NCBI GenBank assembly: GCA_001804315.1
Contig: MHFT01000074.1
Coordinates: forward strand, 23,457 to 58,965
Direction: 5' to 3'
Origin: Omnitrophica bacterium RIFCSPLOWO2_12_FULL_50_11
GTDB taxonomy: Bacteria; Omnitrophota; Omnitrophia; Omnitrophales; Danuiimicrobiaceae
DNA length: 35,509 nt
Part shown: positions 1 through 7,671 of the stretch, in pieces
How positions within the stretch are numbered: position 1 is the first letter of the stretch
How the letters are laid out: every line of letters begins with the position of its first letter
The notes under the pieces: model-generated
What the model was told of the DNA's origin: nothing
Seen by the model: only the letters and a program-made list of their open reading frames with translations
Database searches by the model: none
Position numbers and translations under genes: made by a program

Positions 1-1
1 C

Positions 2-1285
2 TTGGTAGACTTTTGCGTTGAGCATGACTACGACTATGCCGATATCGAAGGATTGCCTTTTGGAACATTTTGCTACGCCCTTTCGTATGCTGCAATGGTT
101 CGCGCCTGTCAAGTGAAGGCTGAGGTTGATACGGAAAACTGGTGTGGATACTTTACGGAAACCGGCTTATTCAACATGGGTACTTTACATGTGACTGACC
201 CCGCGGTGCGAAGACCCGATTTGCGACTGACGGTAGATACGCCTGAGGATTTTGAAGTTGTAAGCATGATTTTTGACGCTTTATATGAGAAAGGAAAGGT
301 ATTCAGTTTGAAGGAAATCGTTGAGCTTTGCGACAAGAAGCCTGAAATAGTGAACGTGAATGCCCATGTGAAGCAAGCGCCAATGAAACCGATTCGGTTG
401 AAGCCAAGTAGGTCGTTCGATATTCAGCGAGATCAAAGGCCGCCGAAAGTCATCTTCGAGCTTGGACTCAATCATTTAGGAGATGTGAAAAAAGCGTATC
501 GCATGTTAGACGAGCTTTCAGCCGCAGGCGCTAAGTTTGTGACCTTACAAGCGATTTTCAATCACTCTCGATTTCGAGCGAATTCATTTCTTGCAAAGCA
601 GATCGAAAAATATTGTCTGAATTATGAAGAAACGCTTTCCGTGATTCACCGTGGAATTGATGCTGGTCTACACGTGGGAATAGTCGCCGTAGATCCCGAA
701 GATGTTTCACGCCTTTCTCAGGCTGTGGCGATCAGCTTTTTCAAGGTGCTCAGCGCTGATATCACATTTGAGCCGCTGATACGCAAAATTGCGTCGACGG
801 CGCGCCCAATCTATCTTTCAACAGGGGCTTCGACACTCGAGGAGATCGAGAACGCAATTCAATGCGTGCGCGCAGTATCTCCCTGTGTGGATATCCGCCT
901 CATTCATACCGTGCTGCATCATCCCACTCCATCCCATAGGCTCAATCTTCTCAATATCCCTGCTCTTGCTGAGTCACTTGGAGTTGCTGTCGCATATGGT
1001 CAGCACTCGGAAGATCTACAGGCCATTTATAGCGCCGTTGCTTTGGGCACCGAGTCTGTGTTCGTGTATGTGGCGGAAACAAAAGAGCCAGAGCTTCCTG
1101 ACGGTCCTCATGCTGTGCTGTGCTCTGAAGTCGGTGATTTGCTCGACAGGATCATGAGTGTCCATTCGATGCTGGGGACGAGAAACCGCATCGTGTCTCA
1201 AGAAGAACTCGAGGCTCAAGAGGCGCTTCGGTGTTCCGTGGAGGAGACGGGGCCTGTTTCCGCTCAAGGAGTAGACATCTTGTGA
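2..1285 (+). CDS. SpsF-like cytidylyltransferase / NeuB-like synthase fusion (5'-truncated)
   Basis: The reading frame is open at the window edge, so the true start lies upstream. Residues 1-~115 look like the C-terminal part of an SpsF-type sugar cytidylyltransferase, with the typical 'LRLTVDTPEDFE' and 'FSLKEIVEL' segments. Residues ~145-400 form a NeuB-like TIM-barrel domain ('ELGLNHLGD', 'YLSTGAS', 'IHTVLHHPTPS', 'YGQHSED'). The C-terminal SAF (antifreeze-like) domain is absent. Several positions conserved in true NeuB are changed: the 'VKFQ' lysine is Thr (VTLQ) and the 'EKHFTL' strand reads 'VYVAET'. The synthase half is therefore degenerate or has another substrate. The stop overlaps the SDR start by GTGA. 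The protein probably acts early or in an accessory role in nonulosonate synthesis; the exact reaction is unknown. Confidence 0.8.
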   Translation: MVDFCVEHDYDYADIEGLPFGTFCYALSYAAMVRACQVKAEVDTENWCGYFTETGLFNMGTLHVTDPAVRRPDLRLTVDTPEDFEVVSMIFDALYEKGKVFSLKEIVELCDKKPEIVNVNAHVKQAPMKPIRLKPSRSFDIQRDQRPPKVIFELGLNHLGDVKKAYRMLDELSAAGAKFVTLQAIFNHSRFRANSFLAKQIEKYCLNYEETLSVIHRGIDAGLHVGIVAVDPEDVSRLSQAVAISFFKVLSADITFEPLIRKIASTARPIYLSTGASTLEEIENAIQCVRAVSPCVDIRLIHTVLHHPTPSHRLNLLNIPALAESLGVAVAYGQHSEDLQAIYSAVALGTESVFVYVAETKEPELPDGPHAVLCSEVGDLLDRIMSVHSMLGTRNRIVSQEELEAQEALRCSVEETGPVSAQGVDIL

Positions 1286-2064
1286 GAACGGCACTTGTCG
1301 GAGGTTCAAGCAAAGGGTTGGGACTGGCATGCGCTCGTGCGCTTGCAGCTGAAAACTACAGGGTGGTGCTATGCGCGCGCAATCGAGACGTTCTCGAAAA
1401 CGCTGCTCGTGACATCTGCACTGCCGAAGGAACAGAAGTAATTGCGATCCGTTGCGATCTGTCAAAACGTGAGTCGCTGGCAACTTTAAAGGATGAACTG
1501 ACCAAACGGAACTTGCAGGTCGACATTTTGATTAATAACGTTGGTGGCCCACCACCAGGCGTAGTCACAGAATTGTCAGAGGCAGAGTGGGAATATGGTT
1601 TAGATCTTCTTTTTCGTTCCACGGTTCGTCTTTACAATATGTTTCTTCCAGGAATGCGCGAACGCAAATGGGGCAGGATCGTGAACATTCTCTCCACCAC
1701 CGCTGTGGAACCTGTGTCGACGTTGGCCGTGTCGAGCGTATTGCGCGCTGCCATAGCTTCCTATGCCAAACTCGTGGCTTGGGAGGTCGCAAGAGACGGT
1801 GTCATTGTAAATAGCGTCATGCCGGGCGGTTTTCGGACGGCACGTGCGGAGGCATTAGCGCTCGATCTCGCGCGACGCCGAAGTGTTACCGTTGAACGTA
1901 TTCGAAATGAGAAGACGGCAGACATTCCAATCCAGCGATTGCTTGAGCCTGAGGAGCTGGGTCATTTGATGACGTTTCTCGTTTCGGATGAAGCCGCAGC
2001 CATTGTAGGCGCGCTCATTCCTATCGACGGCGGTGTGCTGAAATCGTTGCAGGGGTGCGTGTGA
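1282..2064 (+). CDS. SDR-family oxidoreductase, PtmA-like, lacking the catalytic Tyr
   Basis: This is a short-chain dehydrogenase/reductase of about 260 aa. The start is GTG 1282, overlapping the upstream TGA, with AAGGAG at 1266-1271; an ATG at 1231 in the same frame lies inside the upstream gene and has no such support. The Rossmann glycine motif GGSSKGLG is at residues 7-14 and NNVGG at 85-89. The expected S-x12-Y-x3-K triad is not intact: after Ser138 the Tyr position is Ser151 and the Lys position is Arg155. This pattern occurs in the 'BKR-like' SDR subgroup that has lost the active-site Tyr. Position inside a legionaminate operon matches C. jejuni PtmA. NAD(P) binding is likely; the reaction is not determined. 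Confidence 0.85.
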   Translation: MRTALVGGSSKGLGLACARALAAENYRVVLCARNRDVLENAARDICTAEGTEVIAIRCDLSKRESLATLKDELTKRNLQVDILINNVGGPPPGVVTELSEAEWEYGLDLLFRSTVRLYNMFLPGMRERKWGRIVNILSTTAVEPVSTLAVSSVLRAAIASYAKLVAWEVARDGVIVNSVMPGGFRTARAEALALDLARRRSVTVERIRNEKTADIPIQRLLEPEELGHLMTFLVSDEAAAIVGALIPIDGGVLKSLQGCV

Positions 2065-3122
2065 ATTCTATGGGAGGCCAGATTCAGATGGGCAGGTACC
2101 GAGTGGGTGAGCACCTGCCTTGTTTTGTGATTGCAGAGGCCGGTGTCAATCATAACGGTGATTTAGATATGGCGCGGGCGCTCGTAGATGTGGCGGTTCG
2201 AGCAGAAGCCAATGCCGTTAAGTTTCAAAGTTTCAAGGCATCGAAGTTGGCTACACCCTGTGCACCTAAAGCTGAATATCAATTGAGAACCACCGATGCT
2301 GAAGAGTCTCAGTATCAGATGCTGGAACATCTCGAACTTTCCCAGATGGCTCATCGGGCGCTCGTGGATTACTCGAGGGACAAAGGTATCCTTTTCATGT
2401 CAAGTCCTTTCGACGAGGAAAGTGCTGATCTTCTTGATGATTTGGGAGTGGACGTATTCAAAATTCCATCCGGCGAGATCACGAATCTTCCGTTTCTTGC
2501 GCATGTGGCCAGAAAGAAAAAGCCGATGATCGTTTCGACAGGGATGTCTTATTTGGACGAGGTCAATGATGCAGTCAAGGCGATTCGGAATGCAGGCTGT
2601 AAAGAACTCATCTTGTTGCACTGTGTATCGAGTTATCCTACTGATCCATCGGATGCGAATCTCCGAGTCATGGAGACGATGAGCAAGACGTTTCAAGTGC
2701 CTGTGGGTTTTTCGGATCACACTCCTGGAATTGAAGTGTCGCTCGCTGCCGTGGCACTCGGCGCTTGTGTGATTGAGAAACATTTCACCCTCGACACAAC
2801 GTTGCCTGGTCCAGACCAAAGGATTTCTTTGGACCCTCACGAATTACAGGCGCTTATCTCTGGAATCAGGAAGGTAGAACAAGCGTTGGGTACCGGCGCG
2901 AAGGAACCCGCGCCGTCGGAGGCAAACACGCGTCTCGTCGCACGACGCAGTATTGTAGCTGCGCGTGATATCTTGCAAGGTAGCCTGCTGTCTTCCGACA
3001 TGCTGACGACCCTGCGGCCGGCTACGGGTATTGCTCCGACCATGGCGGATCAGTTGGTAGGCCGCCGTGCAAAACGGTCACTCAAATCAGGGGAGTTAAT
3101 CTTCTGGAGCGACGTAGAATGA
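2061..3122 (+). CDS. legI: N-acetylneuraminate/legionaminate synthase (NeuB/LegI family)
   Basis: This enzyme condenses phosphoenolpyruvate with a 6-carbon N-acyl-mannosamine-type sugar (2,4-diacetamido-2,4,6-trideoxymannose for legionaminate) in the cytoplasm. The barrel carries IAEAGVNHNGD, VKFQSF, FKIPSGE, VSTGMS, GFSDHT and EKHFTLD, all standard NeuB signatures. A C-terminal SAF domain spans about residues 280-350 ('ARRSIVAARDI', 'GRRAKRSLKSGE'). Length (~353 aa) is normal. The start is taken as GTG 2061, which overlaps the SDR stop (GTGA) and has AGGGG at 2051-2055. GTG 2055 and ATG 2070 or 2088 are alternatives; ATG 2088 would cut into the family's conserved N-terminus. Neighbouring LegG, LegH, LegB, LegC and PtmE homologues favour legionaminate over sialic acid. 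Confidence 0.93.
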   Translation: MNSMGGQIQMGRYRVGEHLPCFVIAEAGVNHNGDLDMARALVDVAVRAEANAVKFQSFKASKLATPCAPKAEYQLRTTDAEESQYQMLEHLELSQMAHRALVDYSRDKGILFMSSPFDEESADLLDDLGVDVFKIPSGEITNLPFLAHVARKKKPMIVSTGMSYLDEVNDAVKAIRNAGCKELILLHCVSSYPTDPSDANLRVMETMSKTFQVPVGFSDHTPGIEVSLAAVALGACVIEKHFTLDTTLPGPDQRISLDPHELQALISGIRKVEQALGTGAKEPAPSEANTRLVARRSIVAARDILQGSLLSSDMLTTLRPATGIAPTMADQLVGRRAKRSLKSGELIFWSDVE

Positions 3123-4315
3123 GAACGATCGGTGTCGTGACGGTATCCCGCTCTGACTATGGGGCTTTTGTGCCTGTTTTAGAGCGAATCCGTGAGGATC
3201 CGGAGCTTCATTTGCACCTGATTGCGTCGGGGATGCATCTAGCTCCGGAATTCGGATTGACGGTAGGGTTAATTGAATCTGATGGTTTTGAGGTTGGTGA
3301 TCGTGTCGAAATGCTGCTATCATCCGACACGCCGGAAGGGATTAGTAAGTCGATCGGCCTAGGCGTGATTGGGTTTGCGCAAGCCTTTTCCCATCTTCGT
3401 CCGGACATACTTTTGGTACTAGGTGACCGCTTTGAAACATGCGCGGCAGCCTTAGCTGCTCTTCCTTTTAATATTCCCATCGCTCAAATTCATGCCGGGG
3501 AGGAAACCCGAGGGGCAATGGATAATGTCTTGCGGCACTGCATTACCAGATTGAGCCACACACATTTCGTTTCGAATGAACTGTATGCCCAGCGCGTGAT
3601 CGAGCTCGGCGAAGAAGCCTGGCGCGTCGTTGTATCAGGCGCACCCAGTCTTGACCATTTGGACTCAATTGAGCTATTAAGTGCCTCCCGGCTCGAACGC
3701 GAATACGGGATTCAATTGGATCGGCCGCCGCTTTTAGTCACATATCATCCCGTCACTTTGGAATATGAACAGACCGAATGGCAAGTGAACGAGTTATTGT
3801 GTGCTTTAGAAGCGTCGGGGTTGCCGGTGGTCTTTACATTACCTAACGCAGATACGCGAAGCCGAAGTGTAATTCGAATGGTCAAACAATTTGCTCAAGA
3901 TCATGATTTCATACAGATCGTGGATAATTTCGGTTCGAAAGGTTACTTCAGCATGATGGCGCTCGCGCTAGCGATGGTGGGTAATTCTTCCAGCGGGATT
4001 GTAGAAGCCCCTTCGTTTAAGCTTCCTGTGGTGAACATTGGCACGCGGCAGGAAGGGCGGATGAAGGCGATCAATGTGATCGACGTTGGTTACCGTCGCG
4101 ATCAGATTTTGGAAGGGATCCGAAAAGCCGTTGACCCGGAATTTCGCAAGCGTTTGACGAATTTAGAAAATCCTTACCGAAGCGGCCAAGCCGCTCGGAA
4201 AATTGTGAGCCACTTGAAGGCGATGACTTTGGATGAGCGGTTGATCAAAAAGCACTTCGCGGATTTGACGCTTCGTCGTGAGCCGGTTGCATCGAAGGAC
4301 GGATGCAATTCATGA
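3119..4315 (+). CDS. legG: hydrolysing NDP-sugar 2-epimerase (NeuC/LegG family)
   Basis: The enzyme removes the nucleotide and epimerises C2 of NDP-2,4-diacetamido-trideoxyglucose to give the free manno sugar used by LegI. The ATG overlaps the upstream stop (ATGA), so translation is coupled. Visible family motifs are TVSRSDYG near the N-terminus, LGDRFET, IHAGEETRGAMDN (usually HGGE; here HAGE), LVTYHPVT and NSSSGIVEAPSF, followed by NIGTRQEGR. At 398 aa it is the usual length. The NDP could be UDP or GDP; the PtmE-type gene downstream argues for GDP, by analogy with C. jejuni. Confidence 0.93.
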   Translation: MRTIGVVTVSRSDYGAFVPVLERIREDPELHLHLIASGMHLAPEFGLTVGLIESDGFEVGDRVEMLLSSDTPEGISKSIGLGVIGFAQAFSHLRPDILLVLGDRFETCAAALAALPFNIPIAQIHAGEETRGAMDNVLRHCITRLSHTHFVSNELYAQRVIELGEEAWRVVVSGAPSLDHLDSIELLSASRLEREYGIQLDRPPLLVTYHPVTLEYEQTEWQVNELLCALEASGLPVVFTLPNADTRSRSVIRMVKQFAQDHDFIQIVDNFGSKGYFSMMALALAMVGNSSSGIVEAPSFKLPVVNIGTRQEGRMKAINVIDVGYRRDQILEGIRKAVDPEFRKRLTNLENPYRSGQAARKIVSHLKAMTLDERLIKKHFADLTLRREPVASKDGCNS

Positions 4316-5010
4316 GCAACCTTGTCTGTGTCATTTTGGGCGGCGGTGGACATGCACAGGTGCTCATCGACAGCATTCAAGCTCAAGATGCGGCTGTCAT
4401 CTACGGTGTTCTCGATCGAGATAGTTCTCTATGGGGGAAGGAGGTATTGGGCGTACCTATTGTTGGAGACGATCTCTTACTACCAGAAGTCGTGAGCCGC
4501 GGTGTGAACTGCTTTGCAGTAGGAATGGGTTCAACGGGCGACAATCACGCACGAAAGCGTTTGTTCGATCTCGGCGTGGCTTATCATCTGGCTCCTTTAA
4601 CTGTCATTCATCCTCGTGCGGTTTGTTCAAAATGGGCTCGTGTGGGTGCGGGTTCGCAGCTTATGCCCGGCAGTATTGTTAACGCCGGAGCAACCGTGGG
4701 AATGAATGTGATCGTGAACACAGGTGCAATTGTGGAGCACGATTGCGTGCTCAGAGACCACGTGCACGTGGCGACCGGTGCACGGTTAGCCAGCACCGTG
4801 GAGGTTGGTCCCGGTGCTCATGTGGGCGCCGGTGCTGTCGTCAAGCAGTGTATTGTGATTGGTGAGGGCGCCGTTGTCGGCGCAGGCGCTGTCGTGGTTG
4901 AAGATGTTTCCGCTTTTACGGTGGTTGCAGGGGTGCCGGCGCGTCGGCTGCGTGAAGTCGAAACGCAATCACTTTTCTCGTGTGGAAATTCAGAAGGGTC
5001 GCGAAGTTGA
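4312..5010 (+). CDS. legH: NeuD/PglD-type sugar O/N-acetyltransferase (LegH candidate)
   Basis: This is an acetyl-CoA-dependent left-handed beta-helix transferase. The N-terminus binds the sugar nucleotide (VILGGGGHAQVLID, GVLDRD, FAVGMGS). The C-terminal half is a hexapeptide-repeat domain with the EHD...DHVHVATGARLAS segment, containing the presumed catalytic His and the helix coil. It ends with AFTVVAGVPARRLRE, typical of the family. In a legionaminate operon it most likely N-acetylates the C4 amine made by LegC. The start is ATG 4312, overlapping the LegG stop (ATGA); ATG 4303 is an alternative with poorer spacing to AAGGA at 4295-4299. A NeuD-like O-acetyltransferase acting on the finished sugar is the main alternative. 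Confidence 0.88.
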   Translation: MSNLVCVILGGGGHAQVLIDSIQAQDAAVIYGVLDRDSSLWGKEVLGVPIVGDDLLLPEVVSRGVNCFAVGMGSTGDNHARKRLFDLGVAYHLAPLTVIHPRAVCSKWARVGAGSQLMPGSIVNAGATVGMNVIVNTGAIVEHDCVLRDHVHVATGARLASTVEVGPGAHVGAGAVVKQCIVIGEGAVVGAGAVVVEDVSAFTVVAGVPARRLREVETQSLFSCGNSEGSRS

Positions 5011-5879
5011 ATATTCGCATCATCCCGCGTCTGGATATCAAGGGACCAAATTTGGTGAAGGGGATTCACTTGGAAGGTTTACGCGTTTTGGGCAAACCTG
5101 AATGTTTTGCCCGCTATTATTACGAAAACGGGGCTGACGAACTTTTTTATATGGACGCGGTGGCAAGTTTGTACGGGCGAAATAGCTTGTTGGAAATTAT
5201 TAAGAGAACCTCACAGGAGGTTTTTATTCCTCTCACGGTTGGCGGTGGTCTGAGAAGTGTGGACGACATTCGAACTGTCTTGCGCGCCGGAGCAGATAAG
5301 GTATCGATTAATACGCGAGCGATCCAGCGGCCCGAATTAATCCGTGAAGCTTCCAAAGCCTTTGGTTCATCGACGATCGTAGTATCGATTGAGGCGATCC
5401 GAAAACCGGACGGCACTTATGAGGCTTACACGGATTACGGCCGCCAAAGAACGGGTGTCGATGTGTTTGAATGGGTATTACGGGCAACGGAACTGGGAGC
5501 GGGAGAACTCGTAGTGACAAGCATTGATCGAGAAGGCACGGGGAAAGGATACGACGTGGAATTAACGCGGAGGATTGCCCAAGCGGTGCCTATCCCCGTC
5601 ATTGCTCATGGTGGCGCAGGAGAACCTCGTCATCTTTATGAGGTCATCGTGGAAGGGAAAGCAGATGCTGTGAGCTTCGCATCGATCGTGCATTACCATT
5701 ACATTAAGCACTCTAGCTATGACCACAAGGATTTTTTAGAAGAGGGCAATATTGAATTTTTGCGGCGGAGAACAGGATTTTCCAGGATTCACGATGCCTC
5801 GCTGCCGCAGATCAAGACGTATTTGGTTCAGCACGGCGTATTGTGTCGGAACGAAGCAACAGAGGCTGTACATGCGTGA
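5007..5879 (+). CDS. HisF paralogue (ammonia-using partner of a sugar amidotransferase)
   Basis: This is a (beta/alpha)8 barrel of the imidazole glycerol phosphate synthase cyclase family, beginning NIRIIPRLDIKG with the conserved Asp10. The start is TTG 5007, overlapping the upstream TGA, with AAGGG at 4993-4997; this reproduces the family's usual N-terminus, whereas GTG 4980 does not. The second cyclase catalytic Asp (D130 in HisF) is Glu129 here (VVSIEAI). The ~290 aa length exceeds histidine-pathway HisF (~255 aa) by a C-terminal tail. No other histidine genes are near. With HisH next door and the PP-loop amidotransferase at 11998-13206, it should deliver ammonia for amidine formation on a sugar, as proposed for HisF/HisH copies in Pseudomonas O-antigen and Campylobacter pse loci. 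Confidence 0.9.
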   Translation: MNIRIIPRLDIKGPNLVKGIHLEGLRVLGKPECFARYYYENGADELFYMDAVASLYGRNSLLEIIKRTSQEVFIPLTVGGGLRSVDDIRTVLRAGADKVSINTRAIQRPELIREASKAFGSSTIVVSIEAIRKPDGTYEAYTDYGRQRTGVDVFEWVLRATELGAGELVVTSIDREGTGKGYDVELTRRIAQAVPIPVIAHGGAGEPRHLYEVIVEGKADAVSFASIVHYHYIKHSSYDHKDFLEEGNIEFLRRRTGFSRIHDASLPQIKTYLVQHGVLCRNEATEAVHA

Positions 5880-6567
5880 TCGAGAAGGCATCCACATCGC
5901 AATCGTGGACTATGGCTTGGGCAATCTCTTCAGCGTTAAGAATGCTTGCGAATTTTCTGGCATGGAGGCCACGATCACTTCGTCACGACACGAGATGCTA
6001 GAGGCAGATGCCATTCTTTTGCCCGGTGTAGGTGCTTTTGGCGATGCGATGGAGTCACTGGTGAAGTTGGATTTAATCGGTCCTCTCCGGGACGTTTTTC
6101 GATCCAATAAACCGTTGATTGGAATCTGCCTTGGTATGCAGCTCGTGATGAGTGAAAGTTTCGAGTTTGGAAAACATCAAGGCTTGGGCTTTATCGAAGG
6201 GCCGGTTGTGCGATTTGACAATCAGGGGACTTCGTCTGGTCGGCTCAAAGTTCCTCAGGTGGGGTGGAATCGTATTCTTAAAGCGAAAAATGGTCCTTCA
6301 TGGTCGGGAACGCTTTTAGACGGATTACGGGACGGTGCCTATGTGTACTTTGTCCATTCTTTCTATGTCAAACCTTTGAATCCAGGTGTGATTTTATCCG
6401 TTTCAGAGTACGGGGGGATTGAGTTTTGTTCGAGTCTGAGATATCAAAATATTTATGCGTTTCAATTCCATCCTGAGCGAAGCGGCCCTCAAGGATTGAA
6501 GATTTATCAGAATCTGGGCCCTTTCATTAAAGGGCAGAAGGGCTTGACCCAGCATGCAAACGCTTGA
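5872..6567 (+). CDS. HisH paralogue, glutamine amidotransferase subunit
   Basis: This is a class-I glutaminase of 231 aa. The nucleophile elbow is GICLGMQL with Cys86; the catalytic His200 and Glu202 are in FQFHPERS. The N-terminus IAIVDYGLGNLFSVKNA is typical of HisH. The start is ATG 5872, overlapping the HisF stop by 8 bp, with AGAGG at 5861-5865. It hydrolyses glutamine and passes ammonia through the HisF barrel. Here the final acceptor is probably an N-acetyl sugar activated by the PP-loop enzyme downstream rather than a histidine intermediate. Confidence 0.92.
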   Translation: MRDREGIHIAIVDYGLGNLFSVKNACEFSGMEATITSSRHEMLEADAILLPGVGAFGDAMESLVKLDLIGPLRDVFRSNKPLIGICLGMQLVMSESFEFGKHQGLGFIEGPVVRFDNQGTSSGRLKVPQVGWNRILKAKNGPSWSGTLLDGLRDGAYVYFVHSFYVKPLNPGVILSVSEYGGIEFCSSLRYQNIYAFQFHPERSGPQGLKIYQNLGPFIKGQKGLTQHANA

Positions 6568-6603
6568 AAAAAACGACACGTTTCTCAAAAGATCAGAGCA
6601 GAA

Positions 6604-7671
6604 ATGAATCCTAAATTGTGCGTCACGCCTCGGGACACGATCCGTCAGGCAATTGCATACATGAATGAAAACGTGAAAGGTATTGTCTTAGTCGTGGCGC
6701 CTGACGGGCAACTTCTCGGAACGGTTACGGATGGGGACTTACGACGCGCATTTTTGAATGGTAGAAATTTGGAGACATTGGTGAGCGAGCTACTCGCCGA
6801 TAAGCAGAAGTCTCCGCATCCGACGCCGGTGACAGCAAAGTGCAGAAGTGAACACTCCATTTTATTACAAATGATGCGGCACCATTGTGTTAACCACTTA
6901 CCATTGCTGGACGATGACGGGCGTGTCGTGGACCTCGTGACGCTAAAAGATCTGATCCCCGGCCGCGCGACGCCACTAAAAGCTGTGATCATGGCAGGGG
7001 GATACGGCATGGGTTTGCGTCCTTTGACGGAGACTGTGCCTAAGCCCCTGTTGCTGGTAGGCGATCGTCCATTAATGGAACGGATTATCCAACAGTTGCA
7101 CGAAACGGGGGTTCGACACGTGAGCATTACCACATACTATCTTGCCGAAAAGATCATGGAGTATTTTGGAGACGGGCGAGATTTTGGTGTCGAGCTCAGC
7201 TACCTCAATGAAGATAGCCCATTGGGTACCGCGGGTGGATTGGGTCTCATGCCGGATTTTAAGGGACCTTTGTTGGTTGTGAATGGTGACATTCTCACGG
7301 AAGTGAATTTCCGTGCAATGCTGGCGTATCACGAGGAGCATCAGGCGGTTCTCACCGTGGCGGTACATAAGTACGACATTGAGGTACCTTATGGGGTGGT
7401 CGAATCAGATGGACCCTTCGTTCGCAGTTTGGTCGAAAAACCGTCCAAAAGTTTCTTCGTGAACGCAGGAATCTATTTTTTGGAGCCAGCAGCACGTCGT
7501 TACATTCCTGTCGGGCAGCGGTTTGAAATGACCGACTTGATTCAGCGGTTGCTTCTCGAGGGGCAACCTGTCGTTAATTTTCCGATCCTTGAATCCTGGC
7601 TGGATATCGGACGTCAGGCAGCTTACGGCCGCGCACAGGAAATCGTCGGCAAAGGAGAAGTTCAAACTTGA
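6604..7671 (+). CDS. ptmE: CBS-domain sugar-1-phosphate nucleotidyltransferase (PtmE-like)
   Basis: Two N-terminal CBS repeats (residues ~5-60 and ~70-120) precede a nucleotidyltransferase domain (from ~125; VIMAGGYG, VPKPLL, TAGGLG, VVNGDIL, VEKPS, NAGIYFLEP, WLDIG). This architecture matches C. jejuni PtmE, which makes GDP-activated glucosamine-type sugars for legionaminate. The pyrophosphorylase signature G-x-G-T/M-R-L-R-P reads GYGMGLRP: the first Arg, catalytic in RmlA-type enzymes, is Gly137, a one-base difference (GGT for CGT at 7012). The start is ATG 6604; the upstream ribosome site is weak. HisH ends in the same frame 36 bp upstream. Confidence 0.9.
   Translation: MNPKLCVTPRDTIRQAIAYMNENVKGIVLVVAPDGQLLGTVTDGDLRRAFLNGRNLETLVSELLADKQKSPHPTPVTAKCRSEHSILLQMMRHHCVNHLPLLDDDGRVVDLVTLKDLIPGRATPLKAVIMAGGYGMGLRPLTETVPKPLLLVGDRPLMERIIQQLHETGVRHVSITTYYLAEKIMEYFGDGRDFGVELSYLNEDSPLGTAGGLGLMPDFKGPLLVVNGDILTEVNFRAMLAYHEEHQAVLTVAVHKYDIEVPYGVVESDGPFVRSLVEKPSKSFFVNAGIYFLEPAARRYIPVGQRFEMTDLIQRLLLEGQPVVNFPILESWLDIGRQAAYGRAQEIVGKGEVQT

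Noticed and set aside
1016-1483. 155-codon reverse-strand open frame
   Set aside because: It is antisense to the fusion gene and SDR, has no recognisable domain and no ribosome site; a shadow of the real genes. The same applies to the other reverse-strand frames in the window.
5007-6567. Histidine biosynthesis genes hisF and hisH
   Set aside because: No other his genes are present, the HisF catalytic Asp is replaced by Glu, and a sugar amidotransferase of the PP-loop family lies in the same locus.
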